Assembly: GCF_014863585.1 (NCBI RefSeq)
Contig: NZ_CP062253.1
Coordinates: 2,506,501-2,570,500 of the forward strand
Direction: 5' to 3'
DNA: 64,000 bases
DNA from: Pseudomonas gozinkensis
Lineage (GTDB): Bacteria; Pseudomonadota; Gammaproteobacteria; Pseudomonadales; Pseudomonadaceae
Shown: positions 45,898-55,191 of the stretch, in pieces
Layout of the letters: each line of letters starts with the position of its first letter
Numbering within the stretch: the first letter of the stretch is position 1
Made by a program: the position numbers and the translations under genes
The notes under the pieces: model-generated
Told to the model about the DNA's origin: nothing
Databases searched by the model: none
Seen by the model: the letters and a program-made list of their open reading frames with translations, nothing else

Positions 45898-46263
45898 CCG
45901 TAACTCCTTACTGCATTGACTGTCTGTTGGCACCATTAACATTTCAGCGAATGCTATCAGCGACTGCTGGGAAAGGGCGCTATGGATGGTGAAAAGGATA
46001 TGCAAATAGAATTCCGGTAAAAGGTAAGGGGCAGTGACAGGAGAACTATAGGTGAGGACTGCTTGCAACGTAATGTACGTCGCTTGTGGTCGCCCAGTAT
46101 CGGGCTACGCAATATTTTCGCCTATGCAAAGGACGGCTTGCGGCGATTTGCTGACGCTCACGAACGCCTGCTTTCGGCCAGAAGCAGTCATTTGCAGCCC
46201 AGAAAAAAGTGAGACCCAATCGAGTAAGGGATATATTGCCTGCCTCGAAACAGACTTGTATTC
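45898..46263. other. intergenic region with part of a repeated palindromic element
   Basis: These 366 bases contain no supported gene. CTTTCGGCCAGAAGC at 46171-46185 is found again in inverted form at 46903-46917, on the other side of the kinase-like gene, as part of an intergenic sequence family common in Pseudomonas. Confidence 0.5.
46171..46185 (+). repeat. copy 1 of an inverted repeat flanking the kinase-like gene
   Basis: CTTTCGGCCAGAAGC is the reverse complement of bases 46903-46917. The flanks (GCAGTCA against GCGGTCAG types) are also similar to the widespread intergenic motif of fluorescens pseudomonads. Confidence 0.5.
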
Positions 46264-46818
46264 ATGGAGGAAAAATTGCGGATTTACATTACAGGTGCTT
46301 CGTGTGCGGGCGTGACTACTTTGGGTCAAAACGTCGCAACTCTGCTCGGTGTACGCCAGGTCGATGTCGATGATTACTTCTGGATGCCTACTGACCCTCC
46401 TTTTACGACCAAGCGAACTCCCAGTGAGCGCGTGTCATTGATCCAGCAAAAGTTCGGTGATGACGATTGGGTGCTAACCGGTTCTTGCATGGTCTGGGGA
46501 GAAGCGCTGATTACCCATGTCGATCTGATTGTTTTCGTTGTAACTCCAACACCCACTCGCCTTGAACGGCTGGCCGCCCGTGAAAAGGAGCGTTTTGGAG
46601 ATCGGATAGCACCGGGCGGTGACATGCATGAGATACATGTAGCCTTTCGGGAATGGGCTTCGCAGTATGACGATCCGAACTTTTCAGGACGCAACCGGGC
46701 GTGGCACGAGGCGTGGCTATCAGAGCAGACCGCTCCGGTCTTACGGATTGACGGGATGAACAGTGCTGAAAAGATGGTTGCGGATGTCATTCATGCTTTG
46801 TCGCAAGTAGCGCAATAA
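46264..46818 (+). CDS. P-loop kinase-like protein with altered Walker A
   Basis: This 184-residue protein resembles the adenylate/shikimate kinase-like P-loop group. The P-loop at residues about 10-20 reads ITGASCAGVTTLG: the usual Lys before Thr is Val. DVDDYFWMPTDPPFTTKR is the substrate-binding-like segment, and residues about 115-160 form a lid-like helical part. A family with GxSGxGVSTL-like loops is known among annotated 'AAA family ATPase' proteins, so the change may be normal for it. ATG 46264 lacks a clear ribosome binding site. The substrate is unknown. Confidence 0.7.
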   Translation: MEEKLRIYITGASCAGVTTLGQNVATLLGVRQVDVDDYFWMPTDPPFTTKRTPSERVSLIQQKFGDDDWVLTGSCMVWGEALITHVDLIVFVVTPTPTRLERLAAREKERFGDRIAPGGDMHEIHVAFREWASQYDDPNFSGRNRAWHEAWLSEQTAPVLRIDGMNSAEKMVADVIHALSQVAQ

Positions 46819-46902
46819 CTCGAGGCCGGAACGGCTGAGGCACGACTCAACACGCTTTAGTAATGCTCGCTTCGGGTCGAAAGCGGTCAGTCGCGACCGT
46901 CC

Positions 46903-46917
46903 GCTTCTGGCCGAAAG
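46903..46917 (-). repeat. copy 2 of an inverted repeat flanking the kinase-like gene
   Basis: GCTTCTGGCCGAAAG is the reverse complement of bases 46171-46185 and lies inside a longer imperfect palindrome (about 46864-46920, with AAGCGG/CCGCTT arms). Confidence 0.5.
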
Positions 46918-46989
46918 TGATCTTCCACAAGGACAGCAAAATTGGAAACTCGAAAAGCTTTGATAACTGCCCGCTGCTTTCTCCAAGGC

Positions 46990-46997
46990 ATAAAAAA
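46990..46997. repeat. left target-site duplication of the insertion sequence
   Basis: ATAAAAAA directly abuts the left inverted repeat and is identical to bases 48306-48313. Confidence 0.85.
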
Positions 46998-48305
46998 GGT
47001 TCTTCACGGAATCCCGGGAAACACAGAAACAAGAACGCCGATTTGATTGATGATGTTCGTGCGAGCAAACACATCTAACAAACCGGCGTTCTTATGCGCG
47101 ATATTAATACTTTCCTTCCTTTTTGGGAGGGCTTTTCTGTCGTCACGATCAAGCCTGATGGTGACGCTCTACAGATCGATCTGATTCCCCACGCCACCCG
47201 ATTCCCTTCCTGCGGTGGCTGCCAAAAACCTTGTTCATCCACTCATGAGTATTGCGAGCGAACCGTACGTGATCTGCCCATTCTCGGCCGTGCGGTGCGC
47301 CTCAGTGTTTTGCTCAGACGGGTTGTCTGTCGGGACTGCGGCAAACGCATGGAAGCCGTCAGTTGGCTGGATCGCTATGCGCGCATGACGCGCCGCTTGG
47401 CTGATGCGGTTATTCAGGCTTGCGAGCGCCTTCCCACGCTGCACGTGGCCCAGATGCTTGGGTTGCATTGGGGCACGGTTCGGTTGTTGGAGCGTCGCGC
47501 TTTGCAGGCGGTATTGAGTGAACTGCCGAAGGCGCAACCACGACGCTTGGTGATGGATGAGTTCGCGCTGTTCAAAGGGCATCGCTACGCCAGTGTTGTG
47601 CTGGATGCCGATACGCGACGAGTGCTCTGGATCGGCGAAGGTCGCAGCCGGGCGGCGGTTCGGCCCTTTTTCGAAGAGCTTGGGACAGAGGGGTGTGCTC
47701 GTATCGAAGCGGTGGCCATGGACATGAACACTGCGTTTGACCTGGAGGTTCGTCAGCACTGCCCGAACGCGCGAGTGGTCTACGACCTGTTTCATGTGGT
47801 GGCCAAATATGGCCGAGAAGTCATTGATCGGGTCCGCGTCGACGAAGCTAACCGATTACGGCACGACAAGCCGGCGCGCAAGGTCATCAAGCAGGCGCGA
47901 TGGCTGTTACTGCGCAATCCACAAAATCTGAAAACGCCGGACCAGCAGGTTCACTTGCAGGATTTGTTGGAGGCCAACCAATCGCTGATGACGGTGTATT
48001 TGATGAAGGCTGAGCTAAAAACACTTTGGACGCCGATTACTGCTTGGGCTTGGCGATCAGCCTGGAAGCAATGGCTGCGCCATGCTCATGAAAGTGAAAT
48101 CCCCGCCTTGATCCAATTTGCCAAACGGCTAAAGGGATATTGGCGTGGCATCGTCAGTCGCGTTCGCTGGCCGATGCATACCGGTCAGCTGGAAGGAATA
48201 AACAACCGAATAAAGGTTATCAAGCGGATGGCGTACGGTTACCGGGACAGCGAGTTCTTCTTCATGAAGATCAAGAGCGTCTTTCCCGGTAATCCGTGAA
48301 GAACC
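46998..48305 (+). mobile_element. ISL3-family insertion sequence, complete
   Basis: The element is 1308 bp long. Its ends are imperfect inverted repeats: GGTTCTTCACGGAATCCCGG at 46998-47017 faces the reverse complement of CCGGTAATCCGTGAAGAACC at 48286-48305, with one mismatch. It is flanked by perfect 8-bp direct repeats, the size expected for ISL3 elements, and contains one full-length transposase. All this indicates a recent, intact insertion. Confidence 0.93.
47094..48299 (+). CDS. ISL3-family transposase
   Basis: This 401-residue transposase has an N-terminal zinc-binding region (CGGCQKPC ... C, then VVCRDCGKRM at about 80-89), a helix-turn-helix (LHVAQMLGLHWGTVRLLERR), and the DDE domain: Asp in RLVMDEFALFKGH, Asp in VAMDMNTAFDL, and a C-terminal Glu in TGQLEGINNRIKVIKR. 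The stop lies 6 bases inside the right end of the element. The frame is uninterrupted, so the element may be active. Confidence 0.93.
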   Translation: MRDINTFLPFWEGFSVVTIKPDGDALQIDLIPHATRFPSCGGCQKPCSSTHEYCERTVRDLPILGRAVRLSVLLRRVVCRDCGKRMEAVSWLDRYARMTRRLADAVIQACERLPTLHVAQMLGLHWGTVRLLERRALQAVLSELPKAQPRRLVMDEFALFKGHRYASVVLDADTRRVLWIGEGRSRAAVRPFFEELGTEGCARIEAVAMDMNTAFDLEVRQHCPNARVVYDLFHVVAKYGREVIDRVRVDEANRLRHDKPARKVIKQARWLLLRNPQNLKTPDQQVHLQDLLEANQSLMTVYLMKAELKTLWTPITAWAWRSAWKQWLRHAHESEIPALIQFAKRLKGYWRGIVSRVRWPMHTGQLEGINNRIKVIKRMAYGYRDSEFFFMKIKSVFPGNP

Positions 48306-48313
48306 ATAAAAAA
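48306..48313. repeat. right target-site duplication of the insertion sequence
   Basis: ATAAAAAA follows the right inverted repeat and is identical to bases 46990-46997. Confidence 0.85.
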
Positions 48314-48336
48314 CCTCGCCGAAGCAAGGTTTTTCT
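48309..48336 (-). terminator. UUCG-loop terminator of the minus-strand (Shango) operon
   Basis: Read on the minus strand, AACCTTGC pairs with GCGAGGTT (one G-U pair) around a TTCG tetraloop and is followed by a run of T. The insertion sequence sits immediately downstream and duplicated the T run as its target site. Confidence 0.8.
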
Positions 48337-48352
48337 CTTCGTTTACGCCTGA

Positions 48353-48530
48353 TCAGGTGCCTAGCAAGCTAGCCGGCTTTCTCCACTCTGTAGGCGGCTC
48401 GTCTGCCAAGGGAACCAAAGCCTCATATTTTATGATGCCGGCAATCCTGGCCGCTTTGTCGATGTTGTCACGAGCATCCTTAAGAGCAGATGCTTTAGTC
48501 CAGCCAGTCGTGTAGTGCCCCGGGTATCAT
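48353..48530 (-). pseudogene. frameshifted small gene or gene tail behind sngC
   Basis: On the minus strand, ATG 48530 opens MIPGALHDWLD and then stops. In another frame the next bases read TGWTKASALKDARDNIDKAA and continue RIAGIIKYEALVPLADEPPT up to a TGA at 48353-48355, just before the terminator. The uninterrupted, well-composed 57-codon frame has no start codon of its own. It could be a fourth gene of the operon disabled by one frameshift, or the remains of a replaced gene. No family is recognised. I cannot rule out that it is chance. Confidence 0.3.
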
Positions 48531-48545
48531 TTCATTGGGATTTGT

Positions 48546-50786
48546 TCAGGTTGCGGCGTGCGTTTGTGCAAACTCGATCGCCGTTGAGATATCCAATGAA
48601 ATCGAAGCAAATGATTTCATCAGTAATGATTCGGGCAATGCCCAATCCCATTTTTCGCGCAGCATGTTTTCCACGTCTGCGAGTATCGAATCCAGATCAT
48701 TTGCATCCAGTTCACCAACGTCCTTGAGTGCCACCAATGTCCGTTGGATATCGGCGTCAATCTCAATCGCTAAGCCCGCGTTATCACACGAGAGCCCCAC
48801 ATGATTGAGTAATAGGCGAAGCGCATCGTTGGCGTAATCACCCAGCCAACTGATCAGATAGCATTTGCCACCAGACTCAATTAGGTAGCATTCACCGAGG
48901 CTTAACGCGTTGAATGTCTTTTTGGCTTCGTCGAGTAACACTTGGGCATCGCGGTCTATGAATGGGCAGGGATTAGGGTCTGCGAGGACGGCTCGCATTT
49001 CCTTGCGCACGTTGTCATGCACCATGGCGCCCAGGCCGTCGAATAGGGGAGGGGCGCCCCCGCGTGCCGGGGCTACGATGATGACCTTTGCCTGAAGATC
49101 AACATCACGAACTTGCCACCGTCGGCCACCGAAGATGATGCGCTGATCCTTTGTCAAAGGCCTGCTGACGGGTACAGATCCTAGGGCTTTACCGTCGCAC
49201 ACCAGGCGGAACTCCTCATCGCTGATGAAGGCGCTATAGAACTCATAGTGGTTGATCAGGCGCTCACCGACTGTCCCAGGTAGCAACAAGCCCGAGCTGT
49301 CTTGGACGATGAGTTCATGTTCTCCCAGCGACTTGAGCAGCTTGAGAAAATCGGATTTCTCTACGTTCTGGAATGCCGCTTCAGCGACCAAGTGTTTCCA
49401 AAGATCAGCCGCAGTTGCACCACCACACTGAGCAATTACAGAGAGACATTGCTGAACGAGTGTGGACGCATGAAGACCCTGAGTCCGGGGAGGTTCGAAC
49501 CATCCACCGAGCAACAAACGAACCATGGCAATGGTCTGAACCAAACCTTGGCGTAACTGATCCGAAAGGCTGGAGATATCCTTCAGTGGCGACTCCTTGC
49601 AGTAAACGCGCAAGATCGCGTTTTCTCCCGGTCGTCTACCCGAGCGACCCAGTCTCTGTCGCAAGCTGGCCACCGAGGGTGGGGCGCCAATCTGCACCAC
49701 TGTCTTGATGCTACCGATATCTATACCGAGCTCCAGCGTCGTAGTACAGATGGCTGATGCTGCTTGGTCGCCCGCCTTGAGGGCGTGCTCAGCTTGCTCG
49801 CGCAAGTCTTTCGAAAGGCTGCCGTGGTGGGGCCAGAACTCATTGGGCACACCATCTTTCTCACAACGCCGGCGCAACTGATCTGCGTACCATTCAACTT
49901 GCTGCCGGCTGTTTGGGAAAATCAGATTGTTGCTACCACGCAATACCTTGTAGAGATGGTCAGCGATCGCAAAGTCGGGACTTGCCTTGTTTTCCGTTTC
50001 GTCTTCTTCGCTTTGTTCGTCAGCAGATTGGATGAGAAGCTTTTTAAGCTCACTCATGGGGGGCTGGATGTAACCGCGAACCTGTACCTGGAGTGTCTGG
50101 CCTGAGTTTTCGGACTTGATGACGGTTACTCCTCCTGCGTCTGCAGAACGAAGAAACTCCTTAGCTAAACTCATATTGCCGAGCGTGGCTGAAAGCCCGA
50201 CCCTGGGGAGAGGGCGCCTGGCAACGAGCTCTACTCGGTGCATCAGGGATTGAAGCTGTTTGCCTCGCTCACTTCCAATGAATGCATGCAACTCGTCCAC
50301 GACGATATAACGCAGGTTCTGGAACGCTCCGGCAAGAGTGGAGCCTCGGTTGACGAACAGAGCCTCCAGGGATTCAGGCGTGATCAGAAGCACCCCTTCA
50401 GGCGACTTCAGGAAGCGATGTTTTTTACTTGATGAAATGTCGCCATGCCAAGCCACCACGGGAATTTCGAGCTGCTCGCAGAGGCGACCTAGTCTGTCCC
50501 ATTGATCATTGATCAAGGCTTTAAGCGGACTGATGTACAGCACAGAGCCGGGAGGGTCATTGTGGTTGAGTAAATGGGTCAGGATGGGGAGGAACGCGGC
50601 CTCGGTTTTCCCCGCCGCCGTTGCGGCGGCAATGATGACATCCTGATCGGCATCCACCAGTACCGGTACAGCCCTTTCCTGGGCGTCACGCAAGGACGTC
50701 CAGCCTTCAGCCCAAATCCATCGCTGAATACGAGGTTCCAGCTGGTCGAATCCCGATGACTCAGAGTGTGAAGGTGGCAAGTTCAT
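48546..50786 (-). CDS. sngC: Shango system helicase SngC (Lhr-like DEAD/DEAH helicase)
   Basis: This 746-residue superfamily 2 helicase has the Q-motif region near residue 25, Walker A AAATAAGKT with Lys60, motif II DELH at 164-167, and motif VI QRLGRSGRRPGE near residue 370. The C-terminal half is of the Lhr/BrxHI type. It is the third gene of a TerB-protein/ATPase/helicase operon and starts 26 bases inside the ATPase gene. In Shango, all three genes are needed for phage defence; the helicase presumably acts on phage DNA. Confidence 0.85.
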   Translation of the reverse strand: MNLPPSHSESSGFDQLEPRIQRWIWAEGWTSLRDAQERAVPVLVDADQDVIIAAATAAGKTEAAFLPILTHLLNHNDPPGSVLYISPLKALINDQWDRLGRLCEQLEIPVVAWHGDISSSKKHRFLKSPEGVLLITPESLEALFVNRGSTLAGAFQNLRYIVVDELHAFIGSERGKQLQSLMHRVELVARRPLPRVGLSATLGNMSLAKEFLRSADAGGVTVIKSENSGQTLQVQVRGYIQPPMSELKKLLIQSADEQSEEDETENKASPDFAIADHLYKVLRGSNNLIFPNSRQQVEWYADQLRRRCEKDGVPNEFWPHHGSLSKDLREQAEHALKAGDQAASAICTTTLELGIDIGSIKTVVQIGAPPSVASLRQRLGRSGRRPGENAILRVYCKESPLKDISSLSDQLRQGLVQTIAMVRLLLGGWFEPPRTQGLHASTLVQQCLSVIAQCGGATAADLWKHLVAEAAFQNVEKSDFLKLLKSLGEHELIVQDSSGLLLPGTVGERLINHYEFYSAFISDEEFRLVCDGKALGSVPVSRPLTKDQRIIFGGRRWQVRDVDLQAKVIIVAPARGGAPPLFDGLGAMVHDNVRKEMRAVLADPNPCPFIDRDAQVLLDEAKKTFNALSLGECYLIESGGKCYLISWLGDYANDALRLLLNHVGLSCDNAGLAIEIDADIQRTLVALKDVGELDANDLDSILADVENMLREKWDWALPESLLMKSFASISLDISTAIEFAQTHAAT

Positions 50787-52056
50787 CGTCCGTGTCGACT
50801 TTCGTGTCTTCTTCTCCGCCCAGGTCTTTGGCTACCTCGACACCTCCCAGCAGCGTTTTCCAGTCAGCTCCCGGGTTCTGCTCCAAGATGGCTAGCAGAT
50901 TGATAAATGCAGTGATCGTGGTGCGCGGCGTGCGGAAGTAGGCTTCACCCAAGCGCTGATTACAGTGCGCCATAAACAGGGGGAGCGCTTCGTCAGGCAG
51001 TAGATATTTTTCGACATCGCCGCCCGCGTAAACATTGCGAAGCTTCTGCAGCAGTACATAGAAGTCTTCGGGGGTGAGGCTGGTCAGACGAATCACCGGG
51101 CCCGACAGATCCACCAGCCCTGACTTGGCAAACGAGTTCTCTGCCAAGCGCGATTGCAGGGCAGGGTAGCTAAACAGACCTCGACGAGTGTCCATCAAGA
51201 ACTCTGGGGTACCGCCCAAGACGAATCCGAGACCCTCAGAGGATCCCTGCAGCGAATCATTGAGGATGCGCAGGATCTGCTCGTAGTTGGCATTGCGTGC
51301 CTGCGTGTTGGCCAGCTTGTAGAGGTTGACCAACTCGTCCAGGCAGATCATCAGACCGCCAAAACCTGCGAGTTTGACGAATCTCGAGAGCAGCTTGAGC
51401 TGATCGTATACGGAGGCATCATCAATGATGGTTCGCACACCCAAGGCTGCGCGGGCATCGGTCTTGGTGGTGAACTCGCCACGCAACCAGCGAATGGCAT
51501 CAGCCTTGAGTTGTTCGTTGCCTTCCTCGAAACCTCGGCAATACGCGGCGATTACTTCAGCGAAATCGTAGCCGTTGACCATCTCGGTCAACTCAGCCAA
51601 GTGTGCTCGAATGACAGTCTCACTGTCCGTGCCTGCCGCCTTGGCTTCCGTTTTGGCCTGCGAGATAAACTTCTCAACAATGCCTTGCATCGCACCACCG
51701 TCGGGCTTGGTGCGCGTCGACATGTTCTTGGCCAGCTCGGAGTAAAGCGAGCGTGCTTGACCGCCGGTGGCGTGCAACCTGCGATCCGGGTTTAAGTCAG
51801 CGTGCATGGTGACGAGTTTGCGCTCCATGGCGATGGCTCGAACCAAGTTCAAAAAGAACGTCTTGCCTGCACCGTACTCACCAATCACCACTCGAAATGC
51901 CGATCCGCTCTCGACCAGGCGATTGACGTCCTTGATCAGCGCATCCAGCTCTCCCACTCGGCCAACCTGAATCAAGTGTTGACCGACGCGAGGAACAACG
52001 CCTGCACGCAACGATTGGATGACCGCGTCGCGATCCTTGGCTCTGATAGTGCTCAT
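50761..52056 (-). CDS. sngB: Shango system ATPase SngB (BrxD/DUF2791-like)
   Basis: This 431-residue protein has a P-loop GEYGAGKT at residues 59-66 and a Walker B-like segment LMICLDELVNLYK near residue 235. It matches the BREX ATP-binding (DUF2791, BrxD) family, which is also the ATPase of Shango. Start ATG 52056 overlaps the stop of the upstream gene as ATGA, and the gene overlaps the helicase gene, so all three are translationally coupled. Confidence 0.87.
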   Translation of the reverse strand: MSTIRAKDRDAVIQSLRAGVVPRVGQHLIQVGRVGELDALIKDVNRLVESGSAFRVVIGEYGAGKTFFLNLVRAIAMERKLVTMHADLNPDRRLHATGGQARSLYSELAKNMSTRTKPDGGAMQGIVEKFISQAKTEAKAAGTDSETVIRAHLAELTEMVNGYDFAEVIAAYCRGFEEGNEQLKADAIRWLRGEFTTKTDARAALGVRTIIDDASVYDQLKLLSRFVKLAGFGGLMICLDELVNLYKLANTQARNANYEQILRILNDSLQGSSEGLGFVLGGTPEFLMDTRRGLFSYPALQSRLAENSFAKSGLVDLSGPVIRLTSLTPEDFYVLLQKLRNVYAGGDVEKYLLPDEALPLFMAHCNQRLGEAYFRTPRTTITAFINLLAILEQNPGADWKTLLGGVEVAKDLGGEEDTKVDTDDELATFTL

Positions 52057-54470
52057 AGGGCTAGTTCTTCCAGAATGTCTGTATTGATCTCGATGGGATC
52101 ATCACCTTCGGTGACGGGCATGTCGAAGCGCTCAAAAGCCATGTCATTGATTTGCTCCAGGGCGCCATCGAGCATCAGCTCCATATCGCTGGCAGCGGCT
52201 TCAAGTTCGGATCGGCTCCATTCGGCACGGGAAATCAACAAGCGCAAGAATGCAGAATGTTCCAGATCGAGGCCGGCAACGTCAGCAGTGGTTTCGGTCG
52301 CCGACTCCACGGTATCAACGGCCTGTTCCGGCTCCTCAACCTGGTCATCAGTGAATACCTGGGCGAGGAGGGCAGAGACTTCAGCCGTTTCACGTTGCAG
52401 CTCAGCAATGCGCTCGTGATCGAGCACGAAGCCCTGGTTTGCAACGGCGGCTGATTGTGTGCCGGGTTCGGTTGGAGTGGAGCTTGTTGCAGGTTTGACG
52501 GGAGTAATACTCGCCCCGGCTGCGGCGCCGTGAAGATCGCTGTAGAGCAGTTGACTATCCAGTTGCAGCGCCTTGTAAACACGCTCAAGAAGTTTCACTT
52601 CAGCAGGGCTGACGATCCCATCGGCTTGAGCCAAGTGAGCCAGGAAACTGGCAATCGTGCGCTTGGCTTCGACAGTTAATGGATCGAGCTTTTTCTTCAA
52701 GCTTGCCAGCGTTGGCGGTTGCTGGATTTGAATCTGCAGGTGCGCCTTGAGACGTTTGCGATGGGCAACGCTCAGGTGACTCCAGGAGTCGATGTGCTGA
52801 GCAAGTAGTGAAGCTTCTTCATTGGATGTATCACCGTCGGCAGAGGCGACTGAACTGGCCAAATCGAGTGTGACTGAGGCCGCGTTGTAGGCCGCTGACG
52901 CTCGCAGTGATCCGTCCTCAGGTTGGGTCACGAACAGCGCTATACGATCTTCAGCTTTTGGAGTCCTGCTCCCAGCAAGAACATCAGGCTCCATACCGAT
53001 ATGAAGTGATTCCAATGCACGAGCAAGGGCCAGAACCTTGTCACGAGATAACGCACCAGCGCTTTTGAATCGACCGGCGAGTTCTCCAAAGCTCATGACA
53101 ATCAGATCGTCACCGATTCTGCTTTGAAGCTCATCCAACTCCGTACGGGCTGTAGCTGGCCATAGGGTGACGGGAAGTTGCAGCAGGCCTTCAAGGGCTT
53201 CTGCGCTTTCAGGGTTTCGGCCTAGATAACGGCTGTAGGGTTCTAGCTCGCTGGTGCAAAGCTCCACCAACGACTGCAGACTTTTGCGCGTTCCCGACGT
53301 TGCCATGACATCAGGAAGATCGCCCACGTTGAGCAAGGGGGCCATGAGAACGGCCGAGGCAGGTCGATAGCTGGCTTTAAGCTTGGTCTTGTTTTGAGCG
53401 AGCATTAGACCCGCAGGATGTGTACTGGCGTACTTGAGCTTGAACAGCGCCGCGAAGACATTCTTGCACCGAGTTACCGGGGTGCGCTTGCTGATATTGG
53501 GGTCAGCTAACGCCCATGCCAATGCCCAGGCGGCATCAAGTGGTCGTTTGTTTGCAGCGTGTTGCCCCAAACCAATACGCAGTGGAAGCGGCATTTCATA
53601 GCTGTAAGCAACTGCATCGGGAGGTGGGCCAAGGTAAAGGCTGGCGTCGAGCGATTGATTGCTCAGGTAATCCAGAAAGCCCTCTGCGTAACCTCTGAAC
53701 GAACGATTCTCCCCATAAATACTGAGTAATCGTTGGACTTCTCTGACGATCAGGGGAATCTCGGCCTTCACCTGCGGATCGCTTACTGCATCAACGAGAG
53801 CACGACGCTCAAGGCCATAGAAGAACAGAAAAACGTAGCCAGTGTCTGCCAGCGGATCACGCCGTCCGCCTTCTAGCCACTGCAGATAACCGCGCCGAGC
53901 CTCAGGCGATATGGAATGAAAACTCGGCCAGTAGGACATCAGCCGCTCTCCGATATCAACGTACGACTTGGCTATCCGTAGTTTGGGATTGAGCAGTGAT
54001 GGCTCTTGCGCGTCGTATCGACCCAGCGCGCTTCCTACATAGAGCATTCCACCTGGAAGTGAAAAGCCAGCCACGGTAACTGACTCGCCCGCAGGCACCC
54101 AGCGGGCATCTGATTTCTGCTTGCTCGCATCTGGGATTTTGAAGGAGGCGGAAGAAGGGGAGCCGAGTTGGGCGGTATAAAAGTCGGAGGTTTCTTCAGA
54201 CATATTGCTCGACGAAACCTCTTGCATCGAGAAGGTCACGTTCTTGTCGCGCGGCTCACGCGGAGGTCTTGTCGCTGAGGTAGATTTTTGCAACTGCGTG
54301 AGCTGCCGTTTCGTGCGTGTGGCCAACAACCACATGACCCCGCCGATGCAAGCAACCACGCCAATAGCGATCCATGCATTCTTCGGGATCGAAGCGAGCG
54401 CACCAAAAACCAGTGCAAAGATAATCAAGATACCGGTGCCGCTGGAGTTTTTTGCTTTCTTCCTTGCCAT
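52053..54470 (-). CDS. sngA: Shango system TerB-domain membrane protein SngA
   Basis: This 805-residue protein begins with a basic segment (MARKKAKNSSG) and two membrane helices at residues about 12-55 (GILIIFALVFGALASIP, AWIAIGVVACIGGVMWLLA). A TerB_N-type region follows (about 110-330, with the WVPAGESVTVAGFSLPGGML pattern), then a TerB-like tellurite-resistance domain (about 570-660, LDLASSVASADGDTSNEEA) and a C-terminal TerB_C-type tail to 805. ATG 54470 is preferred; TTG 54506 would add 12 residues. It is the first gene of the operon. Its anchoring suggests that defence acts at the membrane during DNA entry. Confidence 0.85.
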   Translation of the reverse strand: MARKKAKNSSGTGILIIFALVFGALASIPKNAWIAIGVVACIGGVMWLLATRTKRQLTQLQKSTSATRPPREPRDKNVTFSMQEVSSSNMSEETSDFYTAQLGSPSSASFKIPDASKQKSDARWVPAGESVTVAGFSLPGGMLYVGSALGRYDAQEPSLLNPKLRIAKSYVDIGERLMSYWPSFHSISPEARRGYLQWLEGGRRDPLADTGYVFLFFYGLERRALVDAVSDPQVKAEIPLIVREVQRLLSIYGENRSFRGYAEGFLDYLSNQSLDASLYLGPPPDAVAYSYEMPLPLRIGLGQHAANKRPLDAAWALAWALADPNISKRTPVTRCKNVFAALFKLKYASTHPAGLMLAQNKTKLKASYRPASAVLMAPLLNVGDLPDVMATSGTRKSLQSLVELCTSELEPYSRYLGRNPESAEALEGLLQLPVTLWPATARTELDELQSRIGDDLIVMSFGELAGRFKSAGALSRDKVLALARALESLHIGMEPDVLAGSRTPKAEDRIALFVTQPEDGSLRASAAYNAASVTLDLASSVASADGDTSNEEASLLAQHIDSWSHLSVAHRKRLKAHLQIQIQQPPTLASLKKKLDPLTVEAKRTIASFLAHLAQADGIVSPAEVKLLERVYKALQLDSQLLYSDLHGAAAGASITPVKPATSSTPTEPGTQSAAVANQGFVLDHERIAELQRETAEVSALLAQVFTDDQVEEPEQAVDTVESATETTADVAGLDLEHSAFLRLLISRAEWSRSELEAAASDMELMLDGALEQINDMAFERFDMPVTEGDDPIEINTDILEELAL

Positions 54471-55191
54471 GAGTATTTCAGCCTTGAAAGTTGGATGCTG
54501 GCGCAATGGAAGTATCCGACAAATGCATTCATAGGGCCATGGGCTACGCAGCGCTTCTGATCGGAGAAAAGCCCATCAGAGATCCCAAGGCGTTAGCTGT
54601 CTACAGTCACCCTTGTGATCGAGCGCTTTGGCTATAGCCGTTTTCTCCAACGGGTTGAATTATTCAAGCATGGAATATAGGCCTTCGATTGATTTTTGCT
54701 GTCAGCCAGTTGTGACACTTAGCAGAGCTGAGGATTGATTACGTCTGTGGCGTTGTCTCAGCTCCAGGCGCTCGCAGATTCGTTGTATTCACAGGGCTAG
54801 GCAGTAGAGGGAAGGGCATAGCCTCTATTGTTCTGGCGACGTCAACAAAAATATATTTTCGAAGCGCCCCTTGAAAATTTTTTTGTGCGACGGATCTTTA
54901 TATTTGAGGACAACAGAAAAGCAGCGATCTCGGCTCCTCACCGTCCACAGGTCTTTCAGGCAGACTGTTGTGGTTTTTCGCTGTTGCTGTGCCCTTGCTT
55001 TTGGATTTTTCCTACGACCTACCTTTGCTAACGCTGGTGTATGGCGGCCTCATGGGTACAGCAAAATCGTTCTTTAGCGGCTGAAAGCCGCTGCTAACCC
55101 GTTTGATTTCAAATTCATGGGCTTTTTTTTGAAAAAATACCCGTGCCGGACAACAAATGGGCTGGGCTGTTGTTTGAAAAAGGTGATGTAA
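54471..55191. other. intergenic region upstream of the Shango operon
   Basis: These 721 bases hold no convincing gene on either strand; the open frames at 54,828-55,077 have no start signals or protein-like composition. The region must contain the promoter of the Shango operon. It is AT-rich in its middle part (54,840-55,190), the kind of sequence MvaT-type proteins bind. Confidence 0.5.

Noticed and set aside
49485..49500. GGTTCGAACC, similar to a tRNA T-loop
   Set aside because: It lies inside sngC, and no cloverleaf can be formed around it. I found no tRNA in the window.
54828..55077. Two short overlapping plus-strand frames upstream of the Shango operon
   Set aside because: There is no ribosome binding site, and the products are Phe/Cys-rich without resemblance to proteins.
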